Source of the DNA: Capillimicrobium parvum
GTDB taxonomy: Bacteria > Actinomycetota > Thermoleophilia > Solirubrobacterales > Solirubrobacteraceae
NCBI RefSeq assembly: GCF_021172045.1
Contig: NZ_CP087164.1
Span: forward strand, 2,790,001 to 2,854,000
Length of the DNA: 64,000 nt
Direction: 5' to 3'
A program made the position numbers and the translations under genes. The notes under the pieces are model-generated. The model searched no databases. It saw nothing but the letters and a program-made list of their open reading frames with translations, and was not told the DNA's origin. How positions within the stretch are numbered: position 1 is the stretch's first letter; the number at the start of each line of letters is the position of its first letter. Below are positions 40,402 through 47,640 of this stretch, in pieces.

Positions 40402-41907
40402 GCGCTCCACGCGGACCTTCACGGTCACCGTCGCGCCGCGGCGCCCGCGCAGGCTGACCCGCACGCGCCCGCCCGGCCGGCGGATGACGCCGGCGCGCCG
40501 CCCGTCGACGGTGACGACCGCCCGGCGCATCCCGGCGCGCCAGCGCTTCGGCACCCGGATCGCCGCGGTCGCACGGCAACGCTTCCTCTCCGCCGCGGTC
40601 GGCGGCGCCGGGCAGCCGGTGCCACGCAGCTGCTCGAGGGCGACGGCGTCGGCCATCGCCCGGTAGCCGGCCAGGTTCGGGTGCAGGTGGTCGCCCGAGT
40701 CGAAGGCGGCGCGCAGCCGGGCCGGATCACCCGGGTCGCGCAGCGCCGCGTCGAAGTCCACCACAGCGTCGGCCTCGCCCGCGGTGCGGATCCAGAAGTT
40801 GACCTGCTGGCGCTGCGTCTCGAAGTCGCCGTCGCCGTAGGTCGTCGGCTCCGCGCCGCCGGATGGCGTGAGCGTGCCGAGCAGCACCCCCTTGCCGGCC
40901 GACCGCGCCTGCTGGATGAGGATGCGCAGCCCGCCGATCACCTGCTCGGCGCCCGCGGAGCGCGCGCCGAGGTCGTTCGTGCCTTCGAGGATGAGGACGT
41001 CGGTCACGCCGGCCCGGTCGAGCGCGTCCGGCTGCAGCCGCTCGATCGCCTTGGGTCCGTGCTGGTCGATGAGGCCGTCGTCGAGGATCCGGTTGCCGGT
41101 GATGCCGGCGTTGAGGATGGCGAGCCCGGGCGGCGGTATGGAGAGGAGGACGCGGCGCTGGAGGACGTCGGGGTAGGCGCCGTTGGCGTCGAGTGGCTCG
41201 AGGTTGGGCAGCAGCGGCGACGGGCTGCCCTCGTAGCCGTCGGTCAGGGAGTCGCCGAACGCCACCACGGCGCCGGTCGAGGCGGGGGCGGCCACGTCGA
41301 GCCCGGTGACGAAGTACTTCGCGGTGCTCGACAGCGCGGTGAACCCGTCGGCCGACGCGTCGCCGGTGCGGTCCTCGCCGCGGTCCTCGAGCGTCGCGTA
41401 CGACGTTTGGCGCCCGATGAAGTGCTCGGTCGCCGGCCCCGTGCTGTCCGCGAACCAGATCGAGACGGCGAGATCGTCGAACGCGTTGAAGGTCAGCGCG
41501 ACCGGGTCGCTGACCGCCTCCTGGCCGCCGGAGACCGACACCGACGGCGACCCGCCGAACGTCACGGTGCGCAGCGTCCCCGGCACGACCGCCGCGCCGG
41601 CCAGCCGCCGGCCGACCGTCACGCGGTCGAAGGTCACCGACTGCGTGCCGAAGCGGTTGGACAGCCGCAGCCGCAGGACGCCGCCGCCGAGGTGCGGCGT
41701 CACGATCGTGCGCAGCGTCTGGGCCTTGAAGGCGCCGCCCGCGGCGTCGGACGGGCTCGCCAGCCAGCTCGCCACCCACCGCGCGCCGGTGCACGCCGCG
41801 GGGACGGCGGCGGCGCCGGAGGCGGGCGCCGCGCCGGCGTCCAGCGCACGCAGCGCCACGACCGCGAGGGCGGCGGCGGCGAGCAGCAGAAGGCGGCGCG
41901 GCGGCAT
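40327..41907 (-). CDS. Secreted GDSL/SGNH-family esterase
   Basis: Exported hydrolase of 526 residues. The signal peptide RLLLLAAAALAVVALRALDA starts at the ATG 41907 (a second ATG at 41934 adds nine residues). A beta-rich N-terminal half (TPHLGGGVLRLRLSNRFGTQ, VTFDRVTVGRRLAG) precedes the SGNH domain. Block I is VVAFGDSLTDGY, block II the Gly in ILNAGITGNRI, block III EGTNDLG, and block V SGDHLHPN with the catalytic Asp and His. A basic C-terminal beta segment (VTVDGRRAGVIRRPGGRVRV) follows. The layout resembles secreted lysophospholipase-like or carbohydrate esterases. Confidence 0.88.
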   Translation of the reverse strand: MPPRRLLLLAAAALAVVALRALDAGAAPASGAAAVPAACTGARWVASWLASPSDAAGGAFKAQTLRTIVTPHLGGGVLRLRLSNRFGTQSVTFDRVTVGRRLAGAAVVPGTLRTVTFGGSPSVSVSGGQEAVSDPVALTFNAFDDLAVSIWFADSTGPATEHFIGRQTSYATLEDRGEDRTGDASADGFTALSSTAKYFVTGLDVAAPASTGAVVAFGDSLTDGYEGSPSPLLPNLEPLDANGAYPDVLQRRVLLSIPPPGLAILNAGITGNRILDDGLIDQHGPKAIERLQPDALDRAGVTDVLILEGTNDLGARSAGAEQVIGGLRILIQQARSAGKGVLLGTLTPSGGAEPTTYGDGDFETQRQQVNFWIRTAGEADAVVDFDAALRDPGDPARLRAAFDSGDHLHPNLAGYRAMADAVALEQLRGTGCPAPPTAAERKRCRATAAIRVPKRWRAGMRRAVVTVDGRRAGVIRRPGGRVRVSLRGRRGATVTVKVRVERSGRGAVAQTRRFARCARVGRATGR

Positions 41908-41962
41908 CCTGTCGCACAACACGCGCCGCAGCATGCCGATTCGGCGGTCCGGCCGGGTCCCG

Positions 41963-42310
41963 TCAGGCGACCGCGAAGCCGATCCCGGCCCGCTGCAGGC
42001 GGTCGCGCAGGGCCGGGCCCATCGCGGTTGCGGTGGTCGCCTGGCCGGCGGTCTGCGGCAGGTCGTCGTGCGCGAGGCACAGGGCCGACTCGGCCAGCAT
42101 CTTCGCGGTCTCGGCATAGCCGGGGTCCCCGCCCGAGACCTCGCAGACGGTGCGCGCGCCGCCCCCCTCGCCGGTGAAGCGCACGTCGATGCCGGCGAGC
42201 GCCCAGTGCGTCGAAGGGGCGTGCCGGGCGAGGTGCTCGGCGGTGAGCGCGCCGGTGCAGCCGGCGGGGCCGAGCAGGACGATGTCGTGCTCGCGGGCGT
42301 CGCCGGGCAT
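41963..42310 (-). pseudogene. Saccharopine dehydrogenase-like gene with large in-frame deletion
   Basis: A 115-residue reading frame that joins two ends of a much longer protein. The first about 40 residues (DIVLLGPAGCTGALTAEHLA, then HWALAGIDV) are the nucleotide-binding start of the saccharopine dehydrogenase-like (trans-acting enoyl reductase) family. The remaining about 70 (RTVCEVSGGDPGYAETAKML, ALCLAHDDLPQTAGQATTA, GPALRDRLQRAGIGFAV) match that family's extreme C-terminus. The roughly 280-300 residues between are missing, but the frame is kept. The junction is at about 42190. It is either a decayed gene or a retained mini-protein. Confidence 0.7.
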
Positions 42311-42316
42311 GGCCGC

Positions 42317-42322
42317 AGCCTA
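42317..42322 (-). promoter_or_regulatory. Probable -10 element of the saccharopine dehydrogenase remnant
   Basis: On the minus strand TAGGCT ends 6 bases before the ATG at 42310. The promoter position is retained although the gene is deleted internally. Confidence 0.4.
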
Positions 42323-42354
42323 CGCCGGGACCACGGCGTACCGTACGGCGACCG

Positions 42355-42387
42355 ATGAGATGCCCCCCGATCCGCAGTCGTAGTTGA
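42355..42387 (+). CDS. Possible leaderless leader peptide (10 residues) before the ABC transporter
   Basis: ATG at 42355 lies 10 bases after TACCGT (42339-42344) and opens a 10-codon frame, MRCPPIRSRS, ending at TGA 42385-42387. The ABC ATPase ATG follows 5 bases later. The spacing suggests translation of the small frame and re-initiation at the transporter gene. This is an inference from position only. Confidence 0.3.
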   Translation: MRCPPIRSRS

Positions 42388-42392
42388 CAGAG

Positions 42393-43313
42393 ATGCTCCA
42401 GAACGCGAACGGCAACGGCCACGGCGGCGATGCTCGGGCGATCCGCCTGCGCGGCTTCGTCAAGCGCTTCGGCGGCCTGACGGCGGTCGACGGGCTCGAC
42501 CTCGACGTGCCCTACGGCACGTGCGTCGGCCTGCTCGGGCCAAACGGCGCGGGCAAGTCGACGACGATGAAGGCGCTCACCGCGCAGGTGATCGCCGACG
42601 AGGGCACGCTCGAGGTGCTCGGCCACCGGCTGCCTGAGGACTCCAAGCAGGCGCGGGCGGCGATGGGCGTCGTGCCCCAGCTCGACAACCTCGACGTCTC
42701 GCTCACGGTCGAGCAGAACCTGCTCGTGTTCACCCACCTGTACCGGGTGCCGTCGAAGGCGCGCCGGGCCGCGATCGAGCGCGCGCTCGGCATCGCCAAC
42801 CTCACCGAGCGCCGGGGGTCGAAGGTCGACGCGCTCAGCGGCGGCATGCGGCGGCGGCTGCTCATCGCGCGGGCGCTGCTGCACGAGCCGCGGCTCGTCC
42901 TGCTCGACGAGCCGACGGTGGGGCTGGACCCGCAGGTGCGCCAGGAGCTCTGGGCGCTCATCGACCGCATGCGCTCGGAGGGCGTGTCGATCCTGATGAG
43001 CACCCACTACATCGAGGAGGCCGAGCGCCTCTGCGACGAGGTCACGATCATGTCGCACGGCAGGGCGGTCGCGGTCGGCGCGCCGCGCGCGCTCATCGCC
43101 GAGCACGCCGGTCCGGAGGCGATCGAGGTCTACGGGCCGCCGGCGCGGCTCAGCGAGGTCGAGTCCGACGCGGTCGGTCGCGGCTGGCGGACGCGGCGCA
43201 CGGGCACGTCGGTCGCCGTGCTGCACGCCGACGGCAGCGACCTCGACGGCGAGCGCCGCGTGACGAACCTCGAGGACGTCTTCGTCCTGCTGACCGGGGA
43301 GGAGATCAGCTGA
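42393..43313 (+). CDS. ABC transporter ATP-binding protein (ABC-2/NodI-like)
   Basis: ATPase subunit of 306 residues for a two-gene exporter. Walker A is GLLGPNGAGKSTTMKAL, the Q-loop VVPQLDN, the ABC signature LSGGMRRRLLIARALLHEP, Walker B LVLLDEPTVGLDPQ, and the H-loop is in MSTHYIEEAERL. The domain after residue 215 is the typical DrrA/NodI tail. The ATG at 42393 is preferred over a TTG at 42384. The stop shares one base with the permease start (TGATG). Such pairs export drugs, lipids or polysaccharides; the cargo is unknown. Confidence 0.93.
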   Translation: MLQNANGNGHGGDARAIRLRGFVKRFGGLTAVDGLDLDVPYGTCVGLLGPNGAGKSTTMKALTAQVIADEGTLEVLGHRLPEDSKQARAAMGVVPQLDNLDVSLTVEQNLLVFTHLYRVPSKARRAAIERALGIANLTERRGSKVDALSGGMRRRLLIARALLHEPRLVLLDEPTVGLDPQVRQELWALIDRMRSEGVSILMSTHYIEEAERLCDEVTIMSHGRAVAVGAPRALIAEHAGPEAIEVYGPPARLSEVESDAVGRGWRTRRTGTSVAVLHADGSDLDGERRVTNLEDVFVLLTGEEIS

Positions 43314-44119
43314 TGGCCACCGCTGTCGCGACCGGACCCGCCCCCCGCCGGCTGCGCCGCCTCGAGCGCGCCGCGCTCGCCGGCGTGATGGTGCGCGAGG
43401 TCGTCAACTTCTCGTCGTTCTGGCGCTCGTCGACGTTCTCCTCGACGGTCGACCCGACGATCTACCTGCTCGCCTTCGGCTTCGGCTTCGGCTCGCTGGT
43501 CAGCGAGGTCGCCGGCTACGACTACATCGACTTCGTGGGAACCGGGATCGTGGCGACCACCGTGCTGTTCTCGGGCGCGTTCCCGGCGATGTATTCGACG
43601 TTCGTCAAGTACCAGTTCCAGCATACGTACGACGCGATCCTCGCGGCACCCGTCGACGTCGAGGAGCTCGTGACCGCGGAGGCGCTGTGGATCGCGCTGC
43701 GCACCGGCGTGTACGGCTGCGTGCCGATGCTCGTGGCGATGATCTTCGGCCTGGACCCGAGCTGGGGGATGCTGCTCGTGCCGTTCATCGCCGCGCTCGC
43801 CGGCTCCGGGTGGGCGGCGTTCGGGATCTTCATCGCGGCGAAGGCGAAGTCGATCGAGAGCTTCTCCTACTGGCAGAGCGGGCTGCTGACGCCGATGTTC
43901 CTCGTCGCCGGCACGTTCTTCCCGCTGTCGCAGCTGCCCGAGTGGGCGCAGGTCCTCGGCAACCTCAACCCCCTGTATCACTGCGTTCAGCTCGTCCGCG
44001 ACTCCGTGTTCCAGACGTGGGGCTGGGCGGACGTCGGCCACCTGGCGTTCCTCGTGGGCTTCGCCCTCGTCTCCTGGCGGCTGGCGATCCGCTACATGGA
44101 GCGCCGGCTGATCCTGTGA
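43313..44119 (+). CDS. ABC-2 type permease
   Basis: Membrane subunit of 268 residues with six hydrophobic helices and the ABC-2/NodJ family layout: an N-terminal amphipathic VMVREVVNFSSFWRSS, the cytoplasmic loop MYSTFVKYQFQHTYDAILAA, and the conserved C-terminal block FLVAGTFFPLSQLPEWAQVL and NLNPLYHCVQLVRD. It is translationally coupled to the ATPase gene. With only one permease gene, the transporter would be a homodimer of this subunit with two ATPases. Confidence 0.92.
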   Translation: MATAVATGPAPRRLRRLERAALAGVMVREVVNFSSFWRSSTFSSTVDPTIYLLAFGFGFGSLVSEVAGYDYIDFVGTGIVATTVLFSGAFPAMYSTFVKYQFQHTYDAILAAPVDVEELVTAEALWIALRTGVYGCVPMLVAMIFGLDPSWGMLLVPFIAALAGSGWAAFGIFIAAKAKSIESFSYWQSGLLTPMFLVAGTFFPLSQLPEWAQVLGNLNPLYHCVQLVRDSVFQTWGWADVGHLAFLVGFALVSWRLAIRYMERRLIL

Positions 44120-44132
44120 GAGGATCGCGGCC

Positions 44133-44687
44133 ATGCCCGACCGCCTGTACTTCACCGAGTCCGACGAGGCCAACGCGCTCATCGCGAGCGATCCGATGGC
44201 GCTGCTGATCGGCTTCGCGCTCGACCAGCAGGTGTCGGTGCAGAAGGCGTTCTCGGGTCCGCTGGCGCTGAAGGAGCGGCTCGGCTCGATCGACGCGGCA
44301 ACGGTTGCCGCGGCCGATCTCGAGCCGGTGTTCCGCGAGCGGCCGGCGATCCACCGCTTCCCGGGCGCGATGGCCGGGCGCGTGCACGACCTCGCGGTCC
44401 ACGTCGTCGACGAGTACGACGGCGACGCGGCCCGCGTGTGGACGGACGCGGCCGACGGCGAGCAGCTGCGCGCGAACCTCGAGGCGCTGCCCGGGTTCGG
44501 CGAGATGAAGGTCAAGGCGCTCGGCGCGGTGCTGGCCAAGCGCTTCGGCGTCGCCGCGGCGCAGGAGCTCGTGCCGTGGCACCCGACGCTCGGCGACGTG
44601 GACTCGGCCCAGGCGCTGGCCGACTACCAGGCCGCCAAGCGCGTCCACAAGAAGGAGTGGAGCAAGGGCCAGGCCGCGGGCGCGTAG
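44133..44687 (+). CDS. HhH-GPD-type base excision repair-like protein
   Basis: Protein of 184 residues of the actinobacterial HhH-GPD-type group. A helical N-terminus (ALLIGFALDQQVSVQKAFSG) is followed by the helix-hairpin-helix LPGFGEMKVKALGAVLAKRFG. The catalytic Lys/Asp of classical EndoIII-type glycosylases is not clearly present, so glycosylase activity is uncertain. GAGAGG precedes the ATG. It lies 13 bases after the ABC permease, so it is probably cotranscribed, without obvious functional link. A strong hairpin follows. Confidence 0.82.
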   Translation: MPDRLYFTESDEANALIASDPMALLIGFALDQQVSVQKAFSGPLALKERLGSIDAATVAAADLEPVFRERPAIHRFPGAMAGRVHDLAVHVVDEYDGDAARVWTDAADGEQLRANLEALPGFGEMKVKALGAVLAKRFGVAAAQELVPWHPTLGDVDSAQALADYQAAKRVHKKEWSKGQAAGA

Positions 44688-44707
44688 GGGCGCCCGCGCG
44701 GCGGTCG

Positions 44708-44744
44708 TGTCGCGCCGACGGCGTGGGGCGCCGTCAACGCGACA
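44708..44744. terminator. Bidirectional hairpin between convergent genes
   Basis: Nested inverted repeat: TGTCGCG (44708-44714) pairs with CGCGACA (44738-44744) and GACGGCG (44717-44723) with CGCCGTC (44729-44735), separated by 2-base bulges and a 5-base loop. It sits in the 70-bp gap between two convergent stop codons. Confidence 0.75.
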
Positions 44745-44757
44745 GGACCGGCGAGGA

Positions 44758-45300
44758 TCAGCGGTCGGTGGTCTCCAGCCAGCGGCTGAGCGCGTGGCGG
44801 CCCGCCAGCGTGATCTGGCCGTCGACGTCCAGCCAGTCGCGCACGCGCAGCTCGCGGACGAGGCCGAGGGCGTCGCGCGGGCCGGGGCCGTCGCCGTGGA
44901 CGGCGAGCGCGCTCGTGCCCGGCTCGATCGTCCAGCGTCCGGAGTCGAGCGCCGCGAGAGCGACGCCCTGCTCGGCGGTGGGGACGTCGAGCGGGTGCGG
45001 GCCGAAGCCGCGCAGCGGATCGTCGCCCGGCGTGCGGGCCGCGGTCGGCTCGTCGTCGGCGGGGGCGGGGGCGGGCGTCCCGGGCATCGTGAACGAGGAC
45101 GGATCCACCTGCTCGATGCGCACGCGCAGCCACGTGCCCGCGCTGTCGAACCAGTCCTTCGCCTTGTCCGGATCGAGCCCGGTCGTGCGGGCGACCTCGT
45201 CGAGGTCCACCTCCGAGAGGCGCTCGATCCCCCGGTTGACCTCCTGCGCGATCGCGCGCAGCGCGTCCTCGAAGCTGTTGCGGTTCGGTTCGTCGCTCAT
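44758..45300 (-). CDS. Hypothetical protein with acidic/Pro-rich centre
   Basis: Unrecognised cytoplasmic protein of 180 residues. The N-terminal about 75 residues are helical (FEDALRAIAQEVNRGIERLS, LDPDKAKDWFDSAGTWLRVR), a Pro/Ala/Asp linker follows (PGTPAPAPADDEPTAARTPG), and the C-terminal about 80 residues look like a compact domain (EQGVALAALDSGRWTIEPGT, LGLVRELRVRDWLDVDG, LAGRHALSRWLE) that may be a winged helix. No function is evident. It is bounded by a hairpin at its 3' end and by a repeat-rich spacer at its 5' end. Confidence 0.65.
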   Translation of the reverse strand: MSDEPNRNSFEDALRAIAQEVNRGIERLSEVDLDEVARTTGLDPDKAKDWFDSAGTWLRVRIEQVDPSSFTMPGTPAPAPADDEPTAARTPGDDPLRGFGPHPLDVPTAEQGVALAALDSGRWTIEPGTSALAVHGDGPGPRDALGLVRELRVRDWLDVDGQITLAGRHALSRWLETTDR

Positions 45301-45381
45301 GCCCGCAGGGTGACAGCCCAACATGCAGCCCAGATGAAGACCGCATGGCGCGCCGTGGTCGTGTCGGCCTCGGCCCACCGG

Positions 45382-45463
45382 CGGCGGAACCTCGAGGCAG
45401 CGGCGGAACGTCAAGGAGCAACGGCGGAACGTCGAGGGGCAGCGCCGGAACGTCGAGAAGCAG
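45382..45463. repeat. 21-bp tandem minisatellite, four units
   Basis: Four imperfect tandem units of CGGCGGAACGTCGAGGGGCAG, starting at 45382, 45401, 45422 and 45443; the first is two bases short. It lies in the 399-bp spacer 45301-45699, the longest gene-free stretch of the window. Apart from this, the next repeat and a promoter/uORF, I see nothing else in that spacer. Confidence 0.8.
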
Positions 45464-45501
45464 AAGCGCCGCGGCCTCGGCTGAGGCGCGACCCGGGCTC
45501 G

Positions 45502-45570
45502 TCCGGCCCGATCGACGCGCCTGTTTCGGGCCGGGTCCGGCCCGATCGACGCGCCTGTTTTCGGGCCGGG
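45502..45570. repeat. 34/35-bp tandem duplication with internal palindrome
   Basis: Two consecutive copies of a unit starting TCCGGCCCGATCGACGCGCC; the second has one extra T in a T-run (TTT against TTTT). Each unit holds GGCCCGA and TCGGGCC as inverted arms, so each can form a hairpin. Confidence 0.8.
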
Positions 45571-45627
45571 TCCGCACGCGGACCAGGACGTTCCGGCCGG
45601 AAAGCTCCAGCCGTCCCGTCGCTTCGG

Positions 45628-45703
45628 TACGGTGGGCCCCGTGAGGGACTCGAGGCCACGCCCGGGCGATAGCCACACGCGCCGCGCTCGGCGGCCGGCG
45701 TGA
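45628..45703 (+). promoter_or_regulatory. Promoter and coupled 20-codon upstream ORF of the desaturase operon
   Basis: TACGGT (45628-45633) is followed 7 bases later by GTG at 45641, which opens a 20-codon Arg-rich frame (VRDSRPRPGDSHTRRARRPA). Its TGA at 45701-45703 overlaps the desaturase GTG at 45700 as GTGA. The arrangement predicts a leaderless upstream ORF translationally coupled to the desaturase gene. Confidence 0.45.
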
Positions 45704-46707
45704 GCGTCGCCGCCGCGCCCAGGAGCCGCCGCCCGGCCTGGCGCGACGAACTCGCGCCCTACACGGTGCCGCGGGTCGGGCGCAGCGTGCTCGACCTCGC
45801 GACGTCGGTCGTGCCGTACCTCGGCCTGTCGGTCCTCATGTACTTCTCGCTGGGCGTCTCCTACTGGCTGACGCTGCTCATCGCCGTTCCCGCGGCCGGC
45901 TTCCTGCTGCGTACCTACATCATCTTCCACGACTGCACCCACGGGTCGCTGCTGCCGTCCAAGCAGGCCAACACCTGGGTCGGGCGCGCGCTGGGCCTCG
46001 TCGTGTTCTCGCCCTTCTCGAGCTGGCGCCACAACCATGCCGTCCATCACGCGACGGCCGGCGACCTCGAGCGGCGCGGCGTAGGAGACGTGCCGACGCT
46101 CACTGTCGCCGAGTACCGCGCGATGCCCTGGCGCAAGCGGCTGGGCTACCGCCTGTTCCGCAACCCGCTGATCATGTTCGGCCTCGGGCCGCTGCTGGCG
46201 ATGGTGATCCTGCCGCGGCTGCCGTCGAGCGCGTCGCGGCCCCGGCTGCGGCGCAGCATCGTCCTCACCGACATCGGGCTCGTCATCGTCATCGGGCTGC
46301 TGTGCTGGCTCATCGGCTGGCGCGAGTACCTGCTGATCCAGGCGCCCACGGCGATGATCGCCGGCAGCATCGGCGTCTGGCTCTTCTACGTGCAGCACCA
46401 GTTCGAGGACACGTACTGGCAGAACACCGAGGAGTGGAGCTACGCGGACGCGGCCCTCCAGGGCAGCTCGTACCTCAAGCTCCCCAAGGTGCTGCAGTTC
46501 TTCACCGCGAACATCGGGCTGCACCACGTCCATCACCTCAGCGCGCGCATCCCGAACTACAACCTGCAGCGCGCGCACGACGACAACGAGATCTGCCACG
46601 ACGTGCCGACGCTCACGCTCTGGGACGGCCTGAAGACCGTCCGGCTGAAGCTGTGGGACGAGGACCAGGGCCGGCTGGTCACGTTCGCCGACGCCCGCCC
46701 CCGCTGA
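45700..46707 (+). CDS. Membrane fatty acid desaturase
   Basis: Diiron acyl-lipid or acyl-CoA desaturase of 335 residues. The three His boxes are complete: FHDCTHGS, HNHAVHHATAGD and LHHVHHLSARIPNYNLQ. Four membrane helices are visible (for example VVPYLGLSVLMYFSLGVSYW and IGLVIVIGLLCWLIGW). The third box and the long spacing resemble DesA/delta-12-type bacterial desaturases. GTG start coupled to a short upstream ORF. The next gene, 21 bases downstream, is a cyclopropane-synthase-like methyltransferase that could modify the double bond made here. Confidence 0.92.
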   Translation: MSVAAAPRSRRPAWRDELAPYTVPRVGRSVLDLATSVVPYLGLSVLMYFSLGVSYWLTLLIAVPAAGFLLRTYIIFHDCTHGSLLPSKQANTWVGRALGLVVFSPFSSWRHNHAVHHATAGDLERRGVGDVPTLTVAEYRAMPWRKRLGYRLFRNPLIMFGLGPLLAMVILPRLPSSASRPRLRRSIVLTDIGLVIVIGLLCWLIGWREYLLIQAPTAMIAGSIGVWLFYVQHQFEDTYWQNTEEWSYADAALQGSSYLKLPKVLQFFTANIGLHHVHHLSARIPNYNLQRAHDDNEICHDVPTLTLWDGLKTVRLKLWDEDQGRLVTFADARPR

Positions 46708-46728
46708 CGGACACGCCCGCCGAAGATC

Positions 46729-47631
46729 ATGGCCGACCGTCGCGACCTCGACTTCACGTATTCGCTGATCGACCGCATCTTCCGCCTGAGCCTGGGCGAG
46801 ATGGCCGACTTCAGCGGGGCGAAGTACGACGGCGACTTCTCGCTCACGCTCGAGGAGGCCCAGCGCCGCAAGCACGAGTACATCCGCGAGCAGATCGGCA
46901 TCGCGCCGGGCCGGCGCGTGCTCGACCTCGGCTGCGGCTGGGGCCCACTGCTGAACTACGTGCGCGGCCAGGGTGCGACGGGCGTCGGCGTCACGCTCTC
47001 GTCCGCGCAGGCCAAGGCGTGCTGCCGCAACGGCCTCGACGTCCACCTGCGCAACGCGCTGCAGGTCACGACCAGCGACTTCGGCCCGTTCGACGCGGTC
47101 GCCAGCCTCGGGGCGTTCGAGCACTTCTGCTCGCCCGACGAGGCCGCGGCCGGCCGTCAGGACGAGATCTACCGCAACCTGTTCGCGAACATCGCCGGCC
47201 TGCTGCCGCCGGGCGGGCGCCTGTACCTGCAGACCATGGTCTTCGGGCGCAACATGATCCCGCGCGAGCAGATCACCATCGACGCCCCGCGCGAGTCCGA
47301 CGCCTGGTACCTCGCGCTGATGGGCGCGCAGTTCCCCGGCTCGTTCCTGCCCTACGGCTCCGAGCAGGTCGTCGCCGCCGCCGAGCCGCATCTGCGCCTC
47401 GTCGAGCGCACGAGCGGCCGCCTGGACTACATCGAGACGATCAAGCAGTGGCGCAAGCGGTTCGCCGAGCCGAGCCCGCGCAAGACGCTCGTCAAGCTCC
47501 AGCTGCTGCCCCACTACCTGACGAGCAAGGACTTCCGCCTGGCGTTCACTTCGGGCGTCAGCGCCAACAGCGTCTGCTTCGAGCGCGAGCTGATGGACCA
47601 CTTCCGCCTGGTCTTCGAGAAGCCGGCCTGA
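46729..47631 (+). CDS. Cyclopropane-fatty-acyl-phospholipid synthase-like methyltransferase
   Basis: SAM-dependent methyltransferase of 300 residues of the CFA synthase/mycolic acid methylase fold. Motif I is VLDLGCGWGPLLNYV; VGVTLSSAQAKAC is the characteristic CFA motif; DAVASLGAFEHF is motif II; GRLYLQTMVFG replaces the usual later block. It lacks the long N-terminal domain of E. coli Cfa, like the mycobacterial CmaA type. Preceded by the desaturase, it plausibly methylates or cyclopropanates unsaturated acyl chains of membrane lipids (inference). Confidence 0.9.
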   Translation: MADRRDLDFTYSLIDRIFRLSLGEMADFSGAKYDGDFSLTLEEAQRRKHEYIREQIGIAPGRRVLDLGCGWGPLLNYVRGQGATGVGVTLSSAQAKACCRNGLDVHLRNALQVTTSDFGPFDAVASLGAFEHFCSPDEAAAGRQDEIYRNLFANIAGLLPPGGRLYLQTMVFGRNMIPREQITIDAPRESDAWYLALMGAQFPGSFLPYGSEQVVAAAEPHLRLVERTSGRLDYIETIKQWRKRFAEPSPRKTLVKLQLLPHYLTSKDFRLAFTSGVSANSVCFERELMDHFRLVFEKPA

Positions 47632-47640
47632 CGCCGCTCG

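Noticed and set aside
42384-42389. TTGACA directly before the ABC ATPase gene considered as a -35 element
   Set aside because: It lies only 4 bases before the ATG at 42393, so a promoter there would start inside the gene, and no -10 hexamer follows at 17 bases.
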